Assembly: GCA_021775415.1 (NCBI GenBank)
Contig: JAJFHV010000004.1
Coordinates: 182,859-246,858 of the forward strand
Direction: 5' to 3'
DNA from: Hyphomicrobiales bacterium
GTDB lineage: Bacteria; Pseudomonadota; Alphaproteobacteria; Rhizobiales; Rhizobiaceae
DNA: 64,000 bases
A program made the position numbers and the translations under genes. Each line of letters opens with the position of its first letter. Positions within the stretch are counted from its first letter, which is position 1. Shown here piece after piece: positions 52,780 through 63,881 of the stretch. The notes beneath the pieces were generated by a model that was not told the origin of the DNA, ran no database searches, and worked only from the letters and a program-made list of their open reading frames with translations.

Positions 52780-53526
52780 CTAGGCTGGCCGTTTTGCCAG
52801 GACCATATAGTTCACATCCATGTCAGACGATTTGTTCCAGCTATCCATGAGTGGATTATAAAACACGCCAGTGCGGTCAATCAGCTCCATGCCCTCACTT
52901 GTGATCGGGGCTTCAAGTTCTTCCGGCGTTACCAGCTTCTCATAAGTGTGGGTTCCTTTTGGAAGCCACTTCAAGACGTTTTCCGCCAGGAAAATCGCTA
53001 GCGTTCGCGCCTTGGCCGTTCGGTTGATGGTGGCGACAAACATCAATCCGCCCGGCTTTACCATTCTGGCGCAGGACGACATGAACAGGTTAACATCGGC
53101 AACGTGCTCAACAACTTCCATATTGAGAACCATGTCAAACTGTTCACCGGACTGCTCAAGGCTTTCTGCGGTAACCGCCCGATAGTCGATTTCGAGACCC
53201 GATTGTACCGCATGGATTTTGGCAACTTCAATATTGGTCTCAGATGCATCCGCACCGATTACATCTGCGCCCAGCCGTGCCATCGGTTCTGAGAGCAGTC
53301 CGCCGCCACAACCAATGTCCAAAATCCGCAATCCGGTGAAAGATTTTGGTGCGTTTGGCTCCAAACCAAAATTCTCGCAAGTTTTTTCCTTGATGTATTT
53401 CAGCCGTACGGGATTGAATTTGTGGAGCGGACGAAACTTTCCCGTCGGGTCCCACCATTCACCGGCAAGTGCCGAAAACCGTTCTACTTCACTGTCATCA
53501 ATCGTGGTTCGTTTTTGGTTGGGCAT
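52780..53526 (-). CDS. ubiG: ubiquinone biosynthesis O-methyltransferase UbiG
   Basis: The 248-residue SAM methyltransferase carries out the two O-methylations of ubiquinone synthesis. The N-terminal [25 protein letters not shown] is UbiG-specific, the SAM motif is [21 protein letters not shown], and [12 protein letters not shown] and [12 protein letters not shown] follow. It is divergent from lysC. Confidence 0.95.
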   Translation of the reverse strand: MPNQKRTTIDDSEVERFSALAGEWWDPTGKFRPLHKFNPVRLKYIKEKTCENFGLEPNAPKSFTGLRILDIGCGGGLLSEPMARLGADVIGADASETNIEVAKIHAVQSGLEIDYRAVTAESLEQSGEQFDMVLNMEVVEHVADVNLFMSSCARMVKPGGLMFVATINRTAKARTLAIFLAENVLKWLPKGTHTYEKLVTPEELEAPITSEGMELIDRTGVFYNPLMDSWNKSSDMDVNYMVLAKRPA

Positions 53527-53690
53527 GGAAATTTGGCCGAATGGAAATCGTTGTTGTGATTAGTTCATGCAGATTGGGAGCGAAGTCAACCGGACCAATC
53601 CTTGCAGGGGTACATAATATTGGTTAAACAATCCGCGATCGCTCCGGGGAACCGGGGCGAATTCTTTTATCAAGCGGGAGTGGCTGCACA

Positions 53691-54944
53691 ATGGCGCGGC
53701 TGGTGATGAAATTCGGCGGTACGTCCGTTGCGGATATTGAACGTATTCGCAATGTTGCACGCCATGTAAAACGTGAGGCTGAGGCCGGCCACGAGGTTGC
53801 GGTGGTGGTGTCAGCCATGGCGGGCAAGACCGATGAATTGGTCGGCTGGACCCGTGAGGCTTCTCCCTTGCATGACGCTCGCGAATACGACACGGTTGTT
53901 GCTGCCGGTGAACAAATTACCGCTGGTCTGCTGTCGATCGTGTTGCAAAATATGGGCGTCGATGCCCGATCATGGCAAGGTTGGCAGATACCCATCCGCA
54001 CAAACAACGCGCATGGTGCGGCAAGAATTGAAGATATCGACGGGACCCTTTTGCGCGAGCGACTTGCAATGGAGCAGGTGGCTGTGATTGCCGGGTTCCA
54101 GGGTATTGGGCCGGACAACCGGATCGCAACGCTTGGCCGGGGTGGCTCCGATACAAGTGCCGTGGCAATCGCGGCTGCCCTGGAAGCGGACCGATGTGAT
54201 ATTTATACAGACGTGGACGGTGTTTATACGACCGATCCCCGCATGGAGCCTCGCGCTCGGCGTCTAGACAAGATATCCTTTGAGGAAATGCTTGAAATGG
54301 CGTCACTGGGTGCCAAGATTTTGCAGGTCAGGTCTGTTGAACTTGCGATGGTCCATGGGGTCCGGACCTTTGTTCGCTCAAGCTTCGAAGACCCTGATAA
54401 TGTGCAGGCTGGTCACGGTAACCAGCCAGCCGGAACGCTAATATGTGATGAGGAAGAGATCGTGGAAAAACCAGTTGTAACCGGTATTGCTTATTCCAAG
54501 GATGAAGCACAGATATCGCTTCGTCGGGTGCCTGACAAACCTGGAATTTCAGCGGCGATCTTTGGCCCGCTTGCGGATAATCACATCAACGTCGACATGA
54601 TTGTGCAAAGCGTATCCGAAGATGGTTCGAAAACTGACATGACATTTACGGTTGCTGAACCGGATGCTGCAAAAGCGATCAAAATTCTTGAAAACAACCA
54701 GGATGCAATTTCATACCAGCTCATCCAAACTGACAGCGGGCTTACCAAGGTATCGGTGATTGGTATCGGTATGCGCAGTCATGCCGGTGTTGCATCTACT
54801 GCATTTGCTGCGCTGTCTGAAAAAGGGATTAACATCCGGGCGATTACGACATCCGAAATCAAATTTTCGCTTCTGATCGATGCGGATTATACGGAACTTG
54901 CCGTCAGAACACTGCATTCGGTCTATAATTTAAATCGGGAATAG
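53691..54944 (+). CDS. lysC: aspartate kinase
   Basis: The 417-residue kinase phosphorylates aspartate, the first step to lysine, threonine and methionine. It has KFGGTSV at the N-terminus, GRGGSDTSAVA and DVDGVYTTDPR in the kinase domain, and two ACT domains (about 265-340 and 345-417), including the regulatory NINVDMIVQ segment. CGGGAG lies upstream. Feedback control by Lys/Thr is expected from the ACT domains. Confidence 0.96.
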   Translation: MARLVMKFGGTSVADIERIRNVARHVKREAEAGHEVAVVVSAMAGKTDELVGWTREASPLHDAREYDTVVAAGEQITAGLLSIVLQNMGVDARSWQGWQIPIRTNNAHGAARIEDIDGTLLRERLAMEQVAVIAGFQGIGPDNRIATLGRGGSDTSAVAIAAALEADRCDIYTDVDGVYTTDPRMEPRARRLDKISFEEMLEMASLGAKILQVRSVELAMVHGVRTFVRSSFEDPDNVQAGHGNQPAGTLICDEEEIVEKPVVTGIAYSKDEAQISLRRVPDKPGISAAIFGPLADNHINVDMIVQSVSEDGSKTDMTFTVAEPDAAKAIKILENNQDAISYQLIQTDSGLTKVSVIGIGMRSHAGVASTAFAALSEKGINIRAITTSEIKFSLLIDADYTELAVRTLHSVYNLNRE

Positions 54945-54977
54945 CCATCCGGTCCCTGAGTATTCAGAGGGAAACCC

Positions 54978-57245
54978 ATGAACACCAATGTCACTGGCCC
55001 ACGAGTATTGCTGCGCCGCCTTCGGGAGGTGATGGCGGAATCGCTTGGGGCCCAGGAACGCTTGAACACAATCGTCCAGCACATCGCGTCCAACATGGTT
55101 GCCGAGGTGTGTTCAGTCTATGTGTTGCGCGCCGATGAAGTGCTGGAGCTTTACGCAACACAAGGTTTGAACCCGAAGTCGGTTCACGTCTCCTCGCTGA
55201 GGATTGGTCAGGGGCTTGTCGGTACGATTGCTGCAACTGCGCGTTCACTTAACCTGGCGGACGCACAAAAACACCCGGCATTTGCCTATCTTCCCGAAAC
55301 CGGTGAAGAAGTTTTCAACGCATTTTTGGGTGTGCCGATATTGCGCGCCGGGCGTGCGCTGGGCGTGCTTGTGGTTCAAAACCAGGATCACCGGACCTAC
55401 CGTGATGATGAAGTTGAGGCGCTTGAAACAACCGCGATGGTTCTTGCCGAGCTGATCGCAACCGGTGAACTTGAGGGATTGGCACCAAAGGGGACAACTT
55501 TGGATCTCAGCCGCCCGCTTCAAATGAGTGGCGTATCGCTTTCTGACGGGTTGGGGCTGGGCAAGGTTGTTCTGCATGAGCCACGGGTCGTTGTTACAAA
55601 TCTGTTTAATGAAAACGATGCCCAGGAAATCGAACGGCTACGCGAAGCGTTGAACAAGCTTCGTGTTTCCATCGATACCTTGTTTCAAAGCGGTGAGGTG
55701 GCCCGGGAAGGAGAGCATCGCGAAGTTCTTGAAGCCTACCGGATGTTTGCCAATGACCGCGGTTGGAACCGTCGGATGGAGGAGGCTATCCGGAACGGGC
55801 TTACTGCCGAAGCGGCAGTGGAAAAAGTCCAGAGTGACAACCGGGCCCGCATGTTGCGTCAGCCGGATCCTTATTTGCGTGATCGTCTGAACGATTTTGA
55901 TGATTTGGCAAACCGGCTGTTACGGGAGTTGGTAGGCAAGCCACATGGTGAAGCCGCGGAAGGACTTGATGGCGACCGGGTTATTGTCGCTAGGACCATG
56001 GGCGCTGCTGAACTGCTTGACTACAACAGCCCGGGACTGCGCGGACTTGTTCTTGAAGAAGCAGGGCCAACCAGTCATGTGGTGATTGTTGCGCGTGCAC
56101 TGGGAATTCCCGTAGTTGCCCAAGTGCCGGGGTTTGTATCCAACGCGGAACGCGGCAATGAGATTGTCGTTGATGGTGATGATGGTACGGTTACCCTGCG
56201 ACCCCAGCCGGATGTTCAATCGGCTTATTTCGAAAAATCGCGATTTCGCGAGGGTCAGCAAAAGCAGTATGAGCAATTGCGCAACAAGCCGGCGGTTAGT
56301 CTGGATGGCGTTGAGATTGACATGCTGATGAATGCCGGCCTGTTGATGGACATGCCCCAGCTTGAACAATCTGGCGCTGTTGGCATTGGTCTTTTCAGAA
56401 CTGAATTGCAGTTCATGATTTCCGCCACACTGCCAAGGCCCGGCGAGCAGGAAGAACTTTACAAGTGCGTCGTGGATGCCGCCGGTGAAAAGCCGGTTAC
56501 GTTCCGCACACTGGATGTGGGTGGTGACAAGGTGCTGCCCTACATGCAAATGGCGCACGAAGAAAATCCCGCACTTGGTTGGCGTGCAATCCGGCTTTCT
56601 CTTGATCGACCTGGATTGCTGCGCTCGCAAATTCGCGCGCTATTGAAAGCCTGCGCAGGGGGGCAGTTGCGATTGATGTTGCCACTGGTCACTGAAGTTT
56701 GGGAAGTGGAACAGGTGCGTGACCTGATCAAGCGCGAGGTTGAGCTCCAAACCCGGTTTGGGCACGAGATGCCGCGTTCGCTTGAACTGGGTGCAATGCT
56801 CGAAGTGCCGTCGCTTTTATGGCAGCTCGATGAATTGATGAAGGCGGTAGATTTTGTTTCTGTTGGATCAAATGATTTGTTCCAGCTTGCAATGGCATGT
56901 GATCGGGGTAACGCTAACCTTGCCAATCGGTTCAGCCCGCTGAGTAAAGTGTATTTGCGCCTTTTGAGGCAAATCGTCGAAAAGGCCAATGAGCACCAAA
57001 CGCCGCTGACACTATGTGGTGAAATTGCTGGCAGACCACTTTCTGCAATGGCATTGCTCGGCATTGGGTACCGCTCGATTTCAATGAACCCGGCAGCGCT
57101 TGGTCCCGTCAAAGCAATGTTGACATCCCTCAATCTGGGTGAACTGGAAAAAGCATTGCTACCTGCATTGGATGAGCTGGAGGGGGATACGGATATTCCT
57201 GCCCTGCTGACAGATTTTGCTGACAAGCACAACATCCCGTATTAG
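54978..57245 (+). CDS. ptsP: phosphoenolpyruvate-protein phosphotransferase PtsP (EI-Ntr)
   Basis: The 755-residue enzyme I of the nitrogen-related PTS has an N-terminal GAF domain (about 15-165), then the PEP-utilising N-terminal region, the phosphohistidine domain with His367 ([18 protein letters not shown]) and a C-terminal PEP-binding TIM barrel ([34 protein letters not shown]). It passes phosphate to NPr (PtsO) and PtsN. The GAF domain senses glutamine in relatives. GAGGG precedes the ATG. A CCCTGA/TCAGAGGG hairpin overlaps this ribosome site. Confidence 0.95.
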   Translation: MNTNVTGPRVLLRRLREVMAESLGAQERLNTIVQHIASNMVAEVCSVYVLRADEVLELYATQGLNPKSVHVSSLRIGQGLVGTIAATARSLNLADAQKHPAFAYLPETGEEVFNAFLGVPILRAGRALGVLVVQNQDHRTYRDDEVEALETTAMVLAELIATGELEGLAPKGTTLDLSRPLQMSGVSLSDGLGLGKVVLHEPRVVVTNLFNENDAQEIERLREALNKLRVSIDTLFQSGEVAREGEHREVLEAYRMFANDRGWNRRMEEAIRNGLTAEAAVEKVQSDNRARMLRQPDPYLRDRLNDFDDLANRLLRELVGKPHGEAAEGLDGDRVIVARTMGAAELLDYNSPGLRGLVLEEAGPTSHVVIVARALGIPVVAQVPGFVSNAERGNEIVVDGDDGTVTLRPQPDVQSAYFEKSRFREGQQKQYEQLRNKPAVSLDGVEIDMLMNAGLLMDMPQLEQSGAVGIGLFRTELQFMISATLPRPGEQEELYKCVVDAAGEKPVTFRTLDVGGDKVLPYMQMAHEENPALGWRAIRLSLDRPGLLRSQIRALLKACAGGQLRLMLPLVTEVWEVEQVRDLIKREVELQTRFGHEMPRSLELGAMLEVPSLLWQLDELMKAVDFVSVGSNDLFQLAMACDRGNANLANRFSPLSKVYLRLLRQIVEKANEHQTPLTLCGEIAGRPLSAMALLGIGYRSISMNPAALGPVKAMLTSLNLGELEKALLPALDELEGDTDIPALLTDFADKHNIPY

Positions 57246-57310
57246 GGATTGTCTTTATCGAGACGACCGTTAGACCTTGTTTGGCCTCAAATATCCCGTG
57301 GACCCTCCCA

Positions 57311-58387
57311 ATGCTTATAGATGAAAAACTGGAACAACTTGTTCAACGCCATGCGGCAATTGAAGTAGAAATGACGACCGGGCCTGATCCAGAAACATAC
57401 GTCAAACTTGCCTCCGAGCATTCGGAGCTTGGGCCTGTGGTGGACAAGATAAAAGAGTTTCAGAACGCGAAAGCGGATCTGGCCGGGGCTGAGGAACTTC
57501 TGGCCGATGGTGAGACTGACGCCGAGATGCGTGAGTTGGCGAATGCGGAAAAGCAGGAGATCAATGAGCGGATTGAGCGATATGAAGATGATTTGAAATT
57601 CTTGTTGTTGCCGAAAGATGCAGCGGATGACAAAAGCGCCATTCTTGAAATACGAGCTGGAACCGGCGGGTCGGAGGCGGCTCTTTTTGCTGGCGATCTT
57701 TTCCGGATGTATGAACGTCATGCAGCGTCGAAAAACTGGAAAGTTGAAATCCTTTCCGAAAGTGCGGGAGATGTGGGTGGTTACAAGGAAATCATCGCCT
57801 CGATTTCCGGTCGCGGTGTGTTTGCGCGGTTGAAGTTTGAATCCGGCGTGCATCGTGTGCAACGCGTGCCGGAAACTGAATCGGGTGGACGCGTGCATAC
57901 CTCGGCTGCCACGGTTGCAGTTCTGCCAGAAGCAGAAGAGATTGATGTTGAAATCAGGAATGAAGATATCAGGATTGACACGATGCGAGCATCGGGTGCG
58001 GGTGGCCAGCATGTGAACACGACAGATTCGGCTGTGCGTATTACCCACTTGCCCACTGGTATTGTGGTGCTGTCATCAGAAAAATCCCAACACCAAAACC
58101 GGGCCTTTGCAATGAAGGCGTTGCGAGCCAAGCTGTATGATATGGAGCGTCAAAAGGTGGCCCAAGAACGTGCTGATGCACGCAAAGACCAGGTGGGTTC
58201 CGGGGACCGCTCCGAGCGGATACGAACCTATAATTTTCCCCAGGGTAGGATAAGCGATCATCGCATCAACCTGACACTCTACAAGCTGGACCGGATAATT
58301 ATGGGAGAGGGGTTGGATGAGATCATTGATGCGCTGATTACGGATCATCAGGCCAGCCTCCTGGCAGATATCGAAGGCAATGGTTGA
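57311..58387 (+). CDS. prfA: peptide chain release factor 1
   Basis: The 358-residue release factor recognises UAA and UAG. The GGQ peptidyl-hydrolysis motif lies in [13 protein letters not shown]. The PxT-type recognition region ([18 protein letters not shown]) fits RF1. I start at the ATG at 57311 ([14 protein letters not shown]) instead of the upstream in-frame codon at 57281. It overlaps prmC by 8 nt; PrmC methylates the GGQ glutamine. Confidence 0.96.
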   Translation: MLIDEKLEQLVQRHAAIEVEMTTGPDPETYVKLASEHSELGPVVDKIKEFQNAKADLAGAEELLADGETDAEMRELANAEKQEINERIERYEDDLKFLLLPKDAADDKSAILEIRAGTGGSEAALFAGDLFRMYERHAASKNWKVEILSESAGDVGGYKEIIASISGRGVFARLKFESGVHRVQRVPETESGGRVHTSAATVAVLPEAEEIDVEIRNEDIRIDTMRASGAGGQHVNTTDSAVRITHLPTGIVVLSSEKSQHQNRAFAMKALRAKLYDMERQKVAQERADARKDQVGSGDRSERIRTYNFPQGRISDHRINLTLYKLDRIIMGEGLDEIIDALITDHQASLLADIEGNG

Positions 58388-59288
58388 GAAATTTTACCAA
58401 CCAGGCCAAAGCGGCGAAGTAACCTTTGGCGTTGCCCAACTTAGCGGACGTGACAAACTTGCTGCTGGCGGAATTGAAACGCCGGATATTGATGCGCGGA
58501 AACTTCTGGAGGCTATGGCGAAAATCTCGCACGCCCGGCTGATATCAAACCATGCCAGTGTCATTCCAAATGAAACTCTGGAGCGCTTTGAAGCCGTACT
58601 TGCCCGCAGACTTGCCGGTGAACCGGTTCATCGCATTATTGGCTACCGGGAATTTTTTGGCCGCAAATTCAACCTTTCAAAGGAAACCCTTGAGCCAAGA
58701 CCGGATACGGAGCTCTTGGTGGAGGCGGTGCTCGGTCGTTTTACAGATACTGGTGATGCAGTCCGTATTCTCGATATTGGAACCGGAACTGGCGTCATTG
58801 CCGTTACACTGTTGGCAGAGCTGCAAAAGGCTGTGGCGACTGCAGTCGACATTAGCGATGATGCACTTGAGACAGCCCGCAAGAACGCAAATCTTCACGG
58901 GGTAGAGGGCCGACTTGATTGTGTTCAATCAGATTTGTTCGAGAAACTGACCGGTAAGTTCGATGTGATTGTCTCCAATCCGCCCTATGTCGAGAGCAGT
59001 GAGATTGAAAGGTTGCAAGCAGAGGTTCGCTTGCACGATCCGCGCGCAGCTCTGGATGGTGGTGAAGACGGGCTCGATTTTTACCGGTTGATTCTGGCAG
59101 GTGGTGCCGAATTTCTATCGAACGGGGGTGAGTTGTTTTTGGAGATAGGTGAAGGACAGTTGGAGAGCGTGAGTCAAATTGTGGGGGATACCGGTTGGTG
59201 CGTAAGCGACGTTCTAAGGGATATGTTGGGAGTAAATCGTGTAATTTGTTTGCAGTTCAAAGATGTTGCAAATTTGCAAAGACAGTGA
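58380..59288 (+). CDS. prmC: peptide chain release factor N(5)-glutamine methyltransferase
   Basis: The 302-residue SAM methyltransferase modifies the GGQ glutamine of release factors. The SAM motif is [16 protein letters not shown], and the catalytic NPPY motif is VSNPPYVES. The N-terminal five-helix domain ([18 protein letters not shown]) is typical. The ATG overlaps the end of prfA. Confidence 0.95.
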   Translation: MVEKFYQPGQSGEVTFGVAQLSGRDKLAAGGIETPDIDARKLLEAMAKISHARLISNHASVIPNETLERFEAVLARRLAGEPVHRIIGYREFFGRKFNLSKETLEPRPDTELLVEAVLGRFTDTGDAVRILDIGTGTGVIAVTLLAELQKAVATAVDISDDALETARKNANLHGVEGRLDCVQSDLFEKLTGKFDVIVSNPPYVESSEIERLQAEVRLHDPRAALDGGEDGLDFYRLILAGGAEFLSNGGELFLEIGEGQLESVSQIVGDTGWCVSDVLRDMLGVNRVICLQFKDVANLQRQ

Positions 59289-59559
59289 TTTTTCCATATT
59301 AGGGAAGAAAGTGCTTGGAATCTTTTTCACAAAAGGCTAGTTTCCAACCAAGCGAAGGAAACGCAGAAGCGTTCGCGATTCGCCATAAATCCCGTCCAGC
59401 AAATTTTTGAATTCTTGTGAATAGGCAGGGCGGAAAACCGGTAGAGACGGATCATCGGTAGGGTAATTTCTTTAAACATGCTTTCGCCTTGCGAGTGTCA
59501 GTACGCGTGGGGTTTGTGAAAGTGCTGTTATCAATTTGTGTACAACCAATGGATGGTCG

Positions 59560-60141
59560 ATGAGACAACCACAACAAAAATCCCGCGGACGCGGGCGCGG
59601 CGGGCGTAAACCCCAAAATTCCCTAAGCAGGAATTTTGAAAGTAATGGACCGGATGTAAAAATTCGCGGCAATGCCAGCCACATTGCAGAAAAATATTCA
59701 ACGCTTGCTAGAGATGCATTTTCGAGTGGTGACCGTGTAATGGCAGAAAATTACTATCAGCATGCGGAGCATTACAACCGCATCGTGGCCGCTGCCCAGG
59801 CTCAAAACCCACCACGCCCGGAAGGTGGTCAGGCGGTTAATGGTCGTGGTCCCCAGCCATCAGTGGAAGGCATACCGGCAGAAGCCGCAACTGGTGATGG
59901 CAATACGGTAGTTTCACAGGAGGCTTCAGGAGGCGGATCTCCGGACACAGCAGTTGCAGAAAACAAGACGAGAAGTTCTTCGCGTAAGGAAGAAGTTCCT
60001 GTTGCTGCGGAAGAAAGTGTGTCAGCGAAAACTACTCCTGCTGCTGAAGAAGAGGTGCCCGCAGTTGAAGGTATCTCCGAAGATGCCGCCAAATTACCTG
60101 GAAGCATTACCGGTGGCGCTGTCGCAGAGGAAGCTTCATAG
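59560..60141 (+). CDS. DUF4167 domain-containing protein
   Basis: From the ATG at 59560 the product is 193 residues. The N-terminal DUF4167 part (MRQPQQKSRGRGRGGRK...IRGNASHIAEKYSTLARDAFSSGDRVMAENYYQHAEHYNRIV, about 1-85) is basic and then helical, as in a widely conserved alphaproteobacterial family of unknown function, possibly RNA-binding. The rest is a low-complexity Ala/Glu/Ser/Gly tail, probably disordered. It usually lies between prmC and clpB, as here. Confidence 0.88.
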   Translation: MRQPQQKSRGRGRGGRKPQNSLSRNFESNGPDVKIRGNASHIAEKYSTLARDAFSSGDRVMAENYYQHAEHYNRIVAAAQAQNPPRPEGGQAVNGRGPQPSVEGIPAEAATGDGNTVVSQEASGGGSPDTAVAENKTRSSSRKEEVPVAAEESVSAKTTPAAEEEVPAVEGISEDAAKLPGSITGGAVAEEAS

Positions 60142-60170
60142 GAAAGCGTATTTACTCCTTTGGGATAGAC

Positions 60171-60199
60171 CTTTAAATCTTCAATTCCATTTCCCATAT
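60171..60199 (+). promoter_or_regulatory. sigma-32 (RpoH)-type promoter upstream of clpB
   Basis: CTTTAAA (60171-60177) and CCCATAT (60193-60199) are separated by 15 bp, close to the heat-shock consensus CTTGAAA-N13-17-CCCATnT (one mismatch in the -35). It lies 93 bp before the clpB ATG and just after the DUF4167 stop. The leader then contains a GGGTTCGCC...GGCGGGAACCC imperfect hairpin near 60209-60236. Confidence 0.65.
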
Positions 60200-60291
60200 C
60201 TGTTGAAACGGGTTCGCCGCTTGGCGGGAACCCAGTCCAAGAGCATTTTCTTCATGCCGGTATCGGATGAAGAAAACGTATGGAGATAAAG

Positions 60292-62925
60292 ATGGATATT
60301 GAAAAATATACTGACCGGATGAAGGGTTTCATCCAGTCAGCACAAAGTCTGGCCCTTTCCTCCGGTCACCAGCAATTTCAACCCGATCATTTGTTGAAGG
60401 TCCTGCTTGAGGACAATGAAGGCTTGTGCGCGGGGTTGATTGACAAGGCTGGTGGGAATTCCAAACTGGTACTGGCAGCGGTGGAAAAATCCCTGGAAGC
60501 CCAACCCAGTGTCAGTGGCGGCAATGGGCAATTATACCTTTCATCCGGTATCGCGAAGTTGTTCGAGACCGCAGAAAAAGCGGCCAAGAAGGCCGGTGAC
60601 AGTTTTGTAACGGTCGAGAGAATGCTGCTTGCAATGGTGATTGAAAGCGGCGCACCTACGGCAAAATACCTGAAAGAGGGCGGCGTTACCGCTCAATCGC
60701 TCAATCAGGCGATTGAAGAAATTCGCCAGGGTAGAACTGCGGACAGTTCAAATGCGGAAGCCGGATATGACGCGCTTAAAAAATATGCCCGCGATCTCAC
60801 CGAGGATGCAAGGGAAGGGCGGCTTGATCCGGTAATTGGACGGGATGAAGAAATTCGCCGCTCAATTCAGGTGCTTTCCCGGCGCACAAAAAACAACCCG
60901 GTTCTTATTGGCGAACCCGGTGTGGGTAAAACTGCTATCGCAGAAGGTCTTGCACTTCGTATTGTGAACGGTGATGTGCCGGAATCGCTTCGGGACAAGA
61001 AATTGCTTTCACTCGACATGGGTGCGTTGATTGCGGGTGCGAAATATCGTGGTGAATTTGAGGAGCGCTTGAAAGCGGTTCTGAGTGAAGTCCAGGCTGC
61101 GGCTGGTCAGATAGTTCTTTTCATTGACGAGATGCACACGCTGGTGGGGGCGGGCAAGAGTGAGGGTTCGATGGATGCCTCCAACCTGCTCAAGCCGGCA
61201 CTGGCGCGTGGTGAACTTCACTGTGTTGGTGCGACCACGCTGGATGAATACCGCAAGAATGTCGAGAAAGACGCGGCCCTTGCCCGACGCTTTCAGCCTG
61301 TGTTTGTAAGCGAGCCGGATGTTGCCGATACGATTTCCATTCTGCGTGGCATCAAGGAACGCTATGAGGTTCATCACGGAATACGGATCAGCGATTCTGC
61401 TCTCGTTGCGGCCGCAAATCTTTCCAACCGGTACATCACTGATCGTTTCCTGCCGGACAAGGCCATCGATTTAATGGATGAAGCAGGCTCGCGACTCAGG
61501 ATGCAGGTCGATTCCAAGCCGGAGGAACTGGATGAAATCGATCGGCGTGTCATCCAGTTGAAGATTGAACGCGAGGCGTTGAAAAAGGAAACCGACAAGG
61601 GTTCCATTGAGCGTCTCAAATCGCTGGAGGGTGAGCTTGCCGGTCTTCAGGAAAAAGCGGACAGCCTTGCTACAAGATGGCAGTCGGAGAAACAAAAGCT
61701 TTCCGGCGCGCGAGATATCAAGGAACAACTTGAGCAGGCGCGGTTCGAACTTGAACAGGCACAGCGTGAGGGCGATCTGGCAAAAGCTGGAGAGCTATCT
61801 TACGGCACAATTCCTGAACTTGAAAATCAGCTTGAAGGCATGGAAAACGATGGCGCGAATGGCGCGAATGCCATGGTCGAGGAAGCTGTAACGCCAGATC
61901 ATATTGCCCAGGTTGTTTCGAGATGGACCGGAATTCCAGTTGACAAAATGCTGGAAGGCGAACGTGACAAGCTATTGCGAATGGAAGATGAGCTTGCCAA
62001 ACAGGTGGTTGGCCAGGGCAAGGCCGTACAGTCTGTCTCCAAGGCAGTACGGCGTTCGCGGGCCGGTCTGCAGGATGATTCACGTCCAATTGGTTCGTTT
62101 ATCTTTCTGGGTCCAACCGGTGTGGGCAAGACGGAGCTAACCAAGGCGCTCGCTGGCTTCCTGTTTGATGATGAACACGCATTGCTGCGTGTCGACATGT
62201 CGGAATACATGGAGAAACACTCGGTCGCCCGGTTGATCGGCGCACCACCTGGATATGTCGGCTACGACGAGGGCGGGTCGCTGACGGAAGCGGTTCGGCG
62301 CAGGCCTTATCAGGTTATTCTGTTCGACGAGATTGAGAAGGCGCATCCGGATGTTTTCAACATCCTGTTGCAGGTTCTTGATGAAGGCCGGTTAACCGAT
62401 GGGCAGGGCCGGACAGTGGATTTCCGCAATGCGATGGTCATTATGACCTCTAATCTGGGTGCGGAATTGCTGGTCAATCTGGATGATAACCAAGGCGCGG
62501 GCGAGGTTCGCGGCGAAATCATGGAGATTGTACGCGCAAGTTTCAGGCCCGAATTCCTTAACCGGATAGACGAAGTCATCTTGTTTGAACGGCTGAAGCG
62601 GGCAGACATGGGCGGCATTGTTGAAATACAACTCGCTCGTCTGCGCAAGATATTGGACAGCCGCCGGATCGAACTGGAATTTGAGGATGCGGCAATTGAC
62701 TGGTTGGCGGAGCGTGGATACGAACCTGCTTATGGTGCGCGTCCGTTGAAACGGGTGATCCAGTCAGAACTGCAGGATCCGTTGTCGGAAAAAATTCTTG
62801 CGGGCGAAGTCCATGACGGTATGCGGGTCTTGGTATCGGCCGGTTCGGATCATCTTCAATTTGTTGCAAAAGAAAAGGCGGTGGGCGATGACAATTCCGA
62901 ATCGAAAATCCAAGATGCGGCGTAA
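60292..62925 (+). CDS. clpB: ATP-dependent disaggregase ClpB
   Basis: The 877-residue heat-shock chaperone works with DnaK to solubilise aggregates. I start at the ATG at 60292 (GGAGATAAAG just before). The N-domain (about 1-150), NBD1 with Walker [10 protein letters not shown], the coiled-coil middle domain (about 400-530, including [21 protein letters not shown]), and NBD2 with Walker [10 protein letters not shown] are all present. It lacks ClpP-binding loops, as ClpB should. A sigma-32 promoter lies upstream and rpoH2 is in the same window. Confidence 0.97.
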   Translation: MDIEKYTDRMKGFIQSAQSLALSSGHQQFQPDHLLKVLLEDNEGLCAGLIDKAGGNSKLVLAAVEKSLEAQPSVSGGNGQLYLSSGIAKLFETAEKAAKKAGDSFVTVERMLLAMVIESGAPTAKYLKEGGVTAQSLNQAIEEIRQGRTADSSNAEAGYDALKKYARDLTEDAREGRLDPVIGRDEEIRRSIQVLSRRTKNNPVLIGEPGVGKTAIAEGLALRIVNGDVPESLRDKKLLSLDMGALIAGAKYRGEFEERLKAVLSEVQAAAGQIVLFIDEMHTLVGAGKSEGSMDASNLLKPALARGELHCVGATTLDEYRKNVEKDAALARRFQPVFVSEPDVADTISILRGIKERYEVHHGIRISDSALVAAANLSNRYITDRFLPDKAIDLMDEAGSRLRMQVDSKPEELDEIDRRVIQLKIEREALKKETDKGSIERLKSLEGELAGLQEKADSLATRWQSEKQKLSGARDIKEQLEQARFELEQAQREGDLAKAGELSYGTIPELENQLEGMENDGANGANAMVEEAVTPDHIAQVVSRWTGIPVDKMLEGERDKLLRMEDELAKQVVGQGKAVQSVSKAVRRSRAGLQDDSRPIGSFIFLGPTGVGKTELTKALAGFLFDDEHALLRVDMSEYMEKHSVARLIGAPPGYVGYDEGGSLTEAVRRRPYQVILFDEIEKAHPDVFNILLQVLDEGRLTDGQGRTVDFRNAMVIMTSNLGAELLVNLDDNQGAGEVRGEIMEIVRASFRPEFLNRIDEVILFERLKRADMGGIVEIQLARLRKILDSRRIELEFEDAAIDWLAERGYEPAYGARPLKRVIQSELQDPLSEKILAGEVHDGMRVLVSAGSDHLQFVAKEKAVGDDNSESKIQDAA

Positions 62926-62934
62926 AGCTGAGGC

Positions 62935-63300
62935 ATGATTTCATATCAAGAATATGATGCGTATTGTGCCAGCCTCAAAGCCAGCGAACAGGTAATCCAG
63001 TGGGGTGACGCCCATGTCTGGAAAGTGGGTGGCAAGGTATTTGCAATCGGCGGGTGGTCTAAAAGTGACTACCCGTTTGTCACCTTCAAATGCTCGCCAG
63101 GAAGTTTTGACATATTGAAAGAGCAACCCGGACTAAGACCTGCCCCCTATCTGGCACCCCGGGGTGGCAAGTGGATACAAATGTATGATGATCCAGGCCT
63201 CGATCCTGAAAGCCTGAAACTCTACATTGCCGAATCGTATCGTTTGGTCTGTCTTAAGCTCACCCGAAAACTTCGTGGTGAGTTGGAGCTTGAGGTCTGA
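62935..63300 (+). CDS. MmcQ/YjbR family protein
   Basis: The 121-residue cytoplasmic protein of the MmcQ/YjbR DNA-binding-fold family begins ISYQEYDAYCASLKASEQVIQWGDAHVWKVGGKVFAIGG and continues FVTFKCSPGSFDILKEQPGLRPAPYLAPRGGKWIQM. Function unknown. It starts 9 nt after the clpB stop, so it may be co-induced with clpB. Confidence 0.85.
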   Translation: MISYQEYDAYCASLKASEQVIQWGDAHVWKVGGKVFAIGGWSKSDYPFVTFKCSPGSFDILKEQPGLRPAPYLAPRGGKWIQMYDDPGLDPESLKLYIAESYRLVCLKLTRKLRGELELEV

Positions 63301-63326
63301 TAAGGTCAAAAGGCTTTTTTGTAATG

Positions 63327-63355
63327 CTGCGGCCAATAACTTAGGCCGCAGTTTA
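63327..63355. terminator. terminator between the MmcQ-like gene and the next gene
   Basis: CTGCGGCC (63327-63334) and GGCCGCAG (63344-63351) form an 8-bp GC-rich stem with a 9-nt loop, followed by TTTA. The two flanking genes converge here, so it may act in both directions. A T-run at 63314-63320 also precedes it. Confidence 0.7.
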
Positions 63356-63706
63356 CTTCAAATCTGGACCTGCCAAGGTAACCGGTGCCTGTTTTGAAGA
63401 TTTTTCAGTATTGCCGTGTGCATCGAGGGTTTGTTCAATATTCCTCGATTGCTCGAATATCGTTTCCGCGCCTTGCCCAAAAGCCATGGCCAAAGTTGCC
63501 AAATCACAGGTGCCGGCCAGCCGCAGACCAAGCTCCCACATATGAACGCGCTGATAACAAAACTTTGCAATTTGGGCCCGGTTGGCAGCGGGGAGTTTCT
63601 GTCCAATTTCAAATGCCTGTGATGGGGACAACAACAATCGGTCAATCGTGGATTCATCGATTGGTTCTTCTACATTTGGATCGGGGCGCCTTTTTTGAGA
63701 TTGCAT
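63353..63706 (-). CDS. conserved hypothetical protein, Rhizobiales-type
   Basis: The 117-residue protein starts at the ATG at 63706, with AGGA 8 nt upstream; an ATG three codons earlier is possible. The middle segment (LLSPSQAFEIGQKLPAANRAQIAKFCYQRVHMWELGLRLAGTCD) is conserved-looking and helical, and the ends are low-complexity. I recognise it only as a recurring hypothetical protein of this group of bacteria, not by function. No signal peptide. Confidence 0.65.
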   Translation of the reverse strand: MQSQKRRPDPNVEEPIDESTIDRLLLSPSQAFEIGQKLPAANRAQIAKFCYQRVHMWELGLRLAGTCDLATLAMAFGQGAETIFEQSRNIEQTLDAHGNTEKSSKQAPVTLAGPDLK

Positions 63707-63881
63707 AGCTAACATCCTGCCTACAATGACTTCAGCCTATACGTGTTCACGCCAAGCATGGCCGGGTAACCTTGATTGAACCTTGTGTACAAATTGCGAA
63801 ACAAGAGTGCATGATGTCTGCTTTCGGGGGAAAAGCGGAAGTCACATAACGCGGGCTTCATGTCCGCTTTGGGTTGCCACC

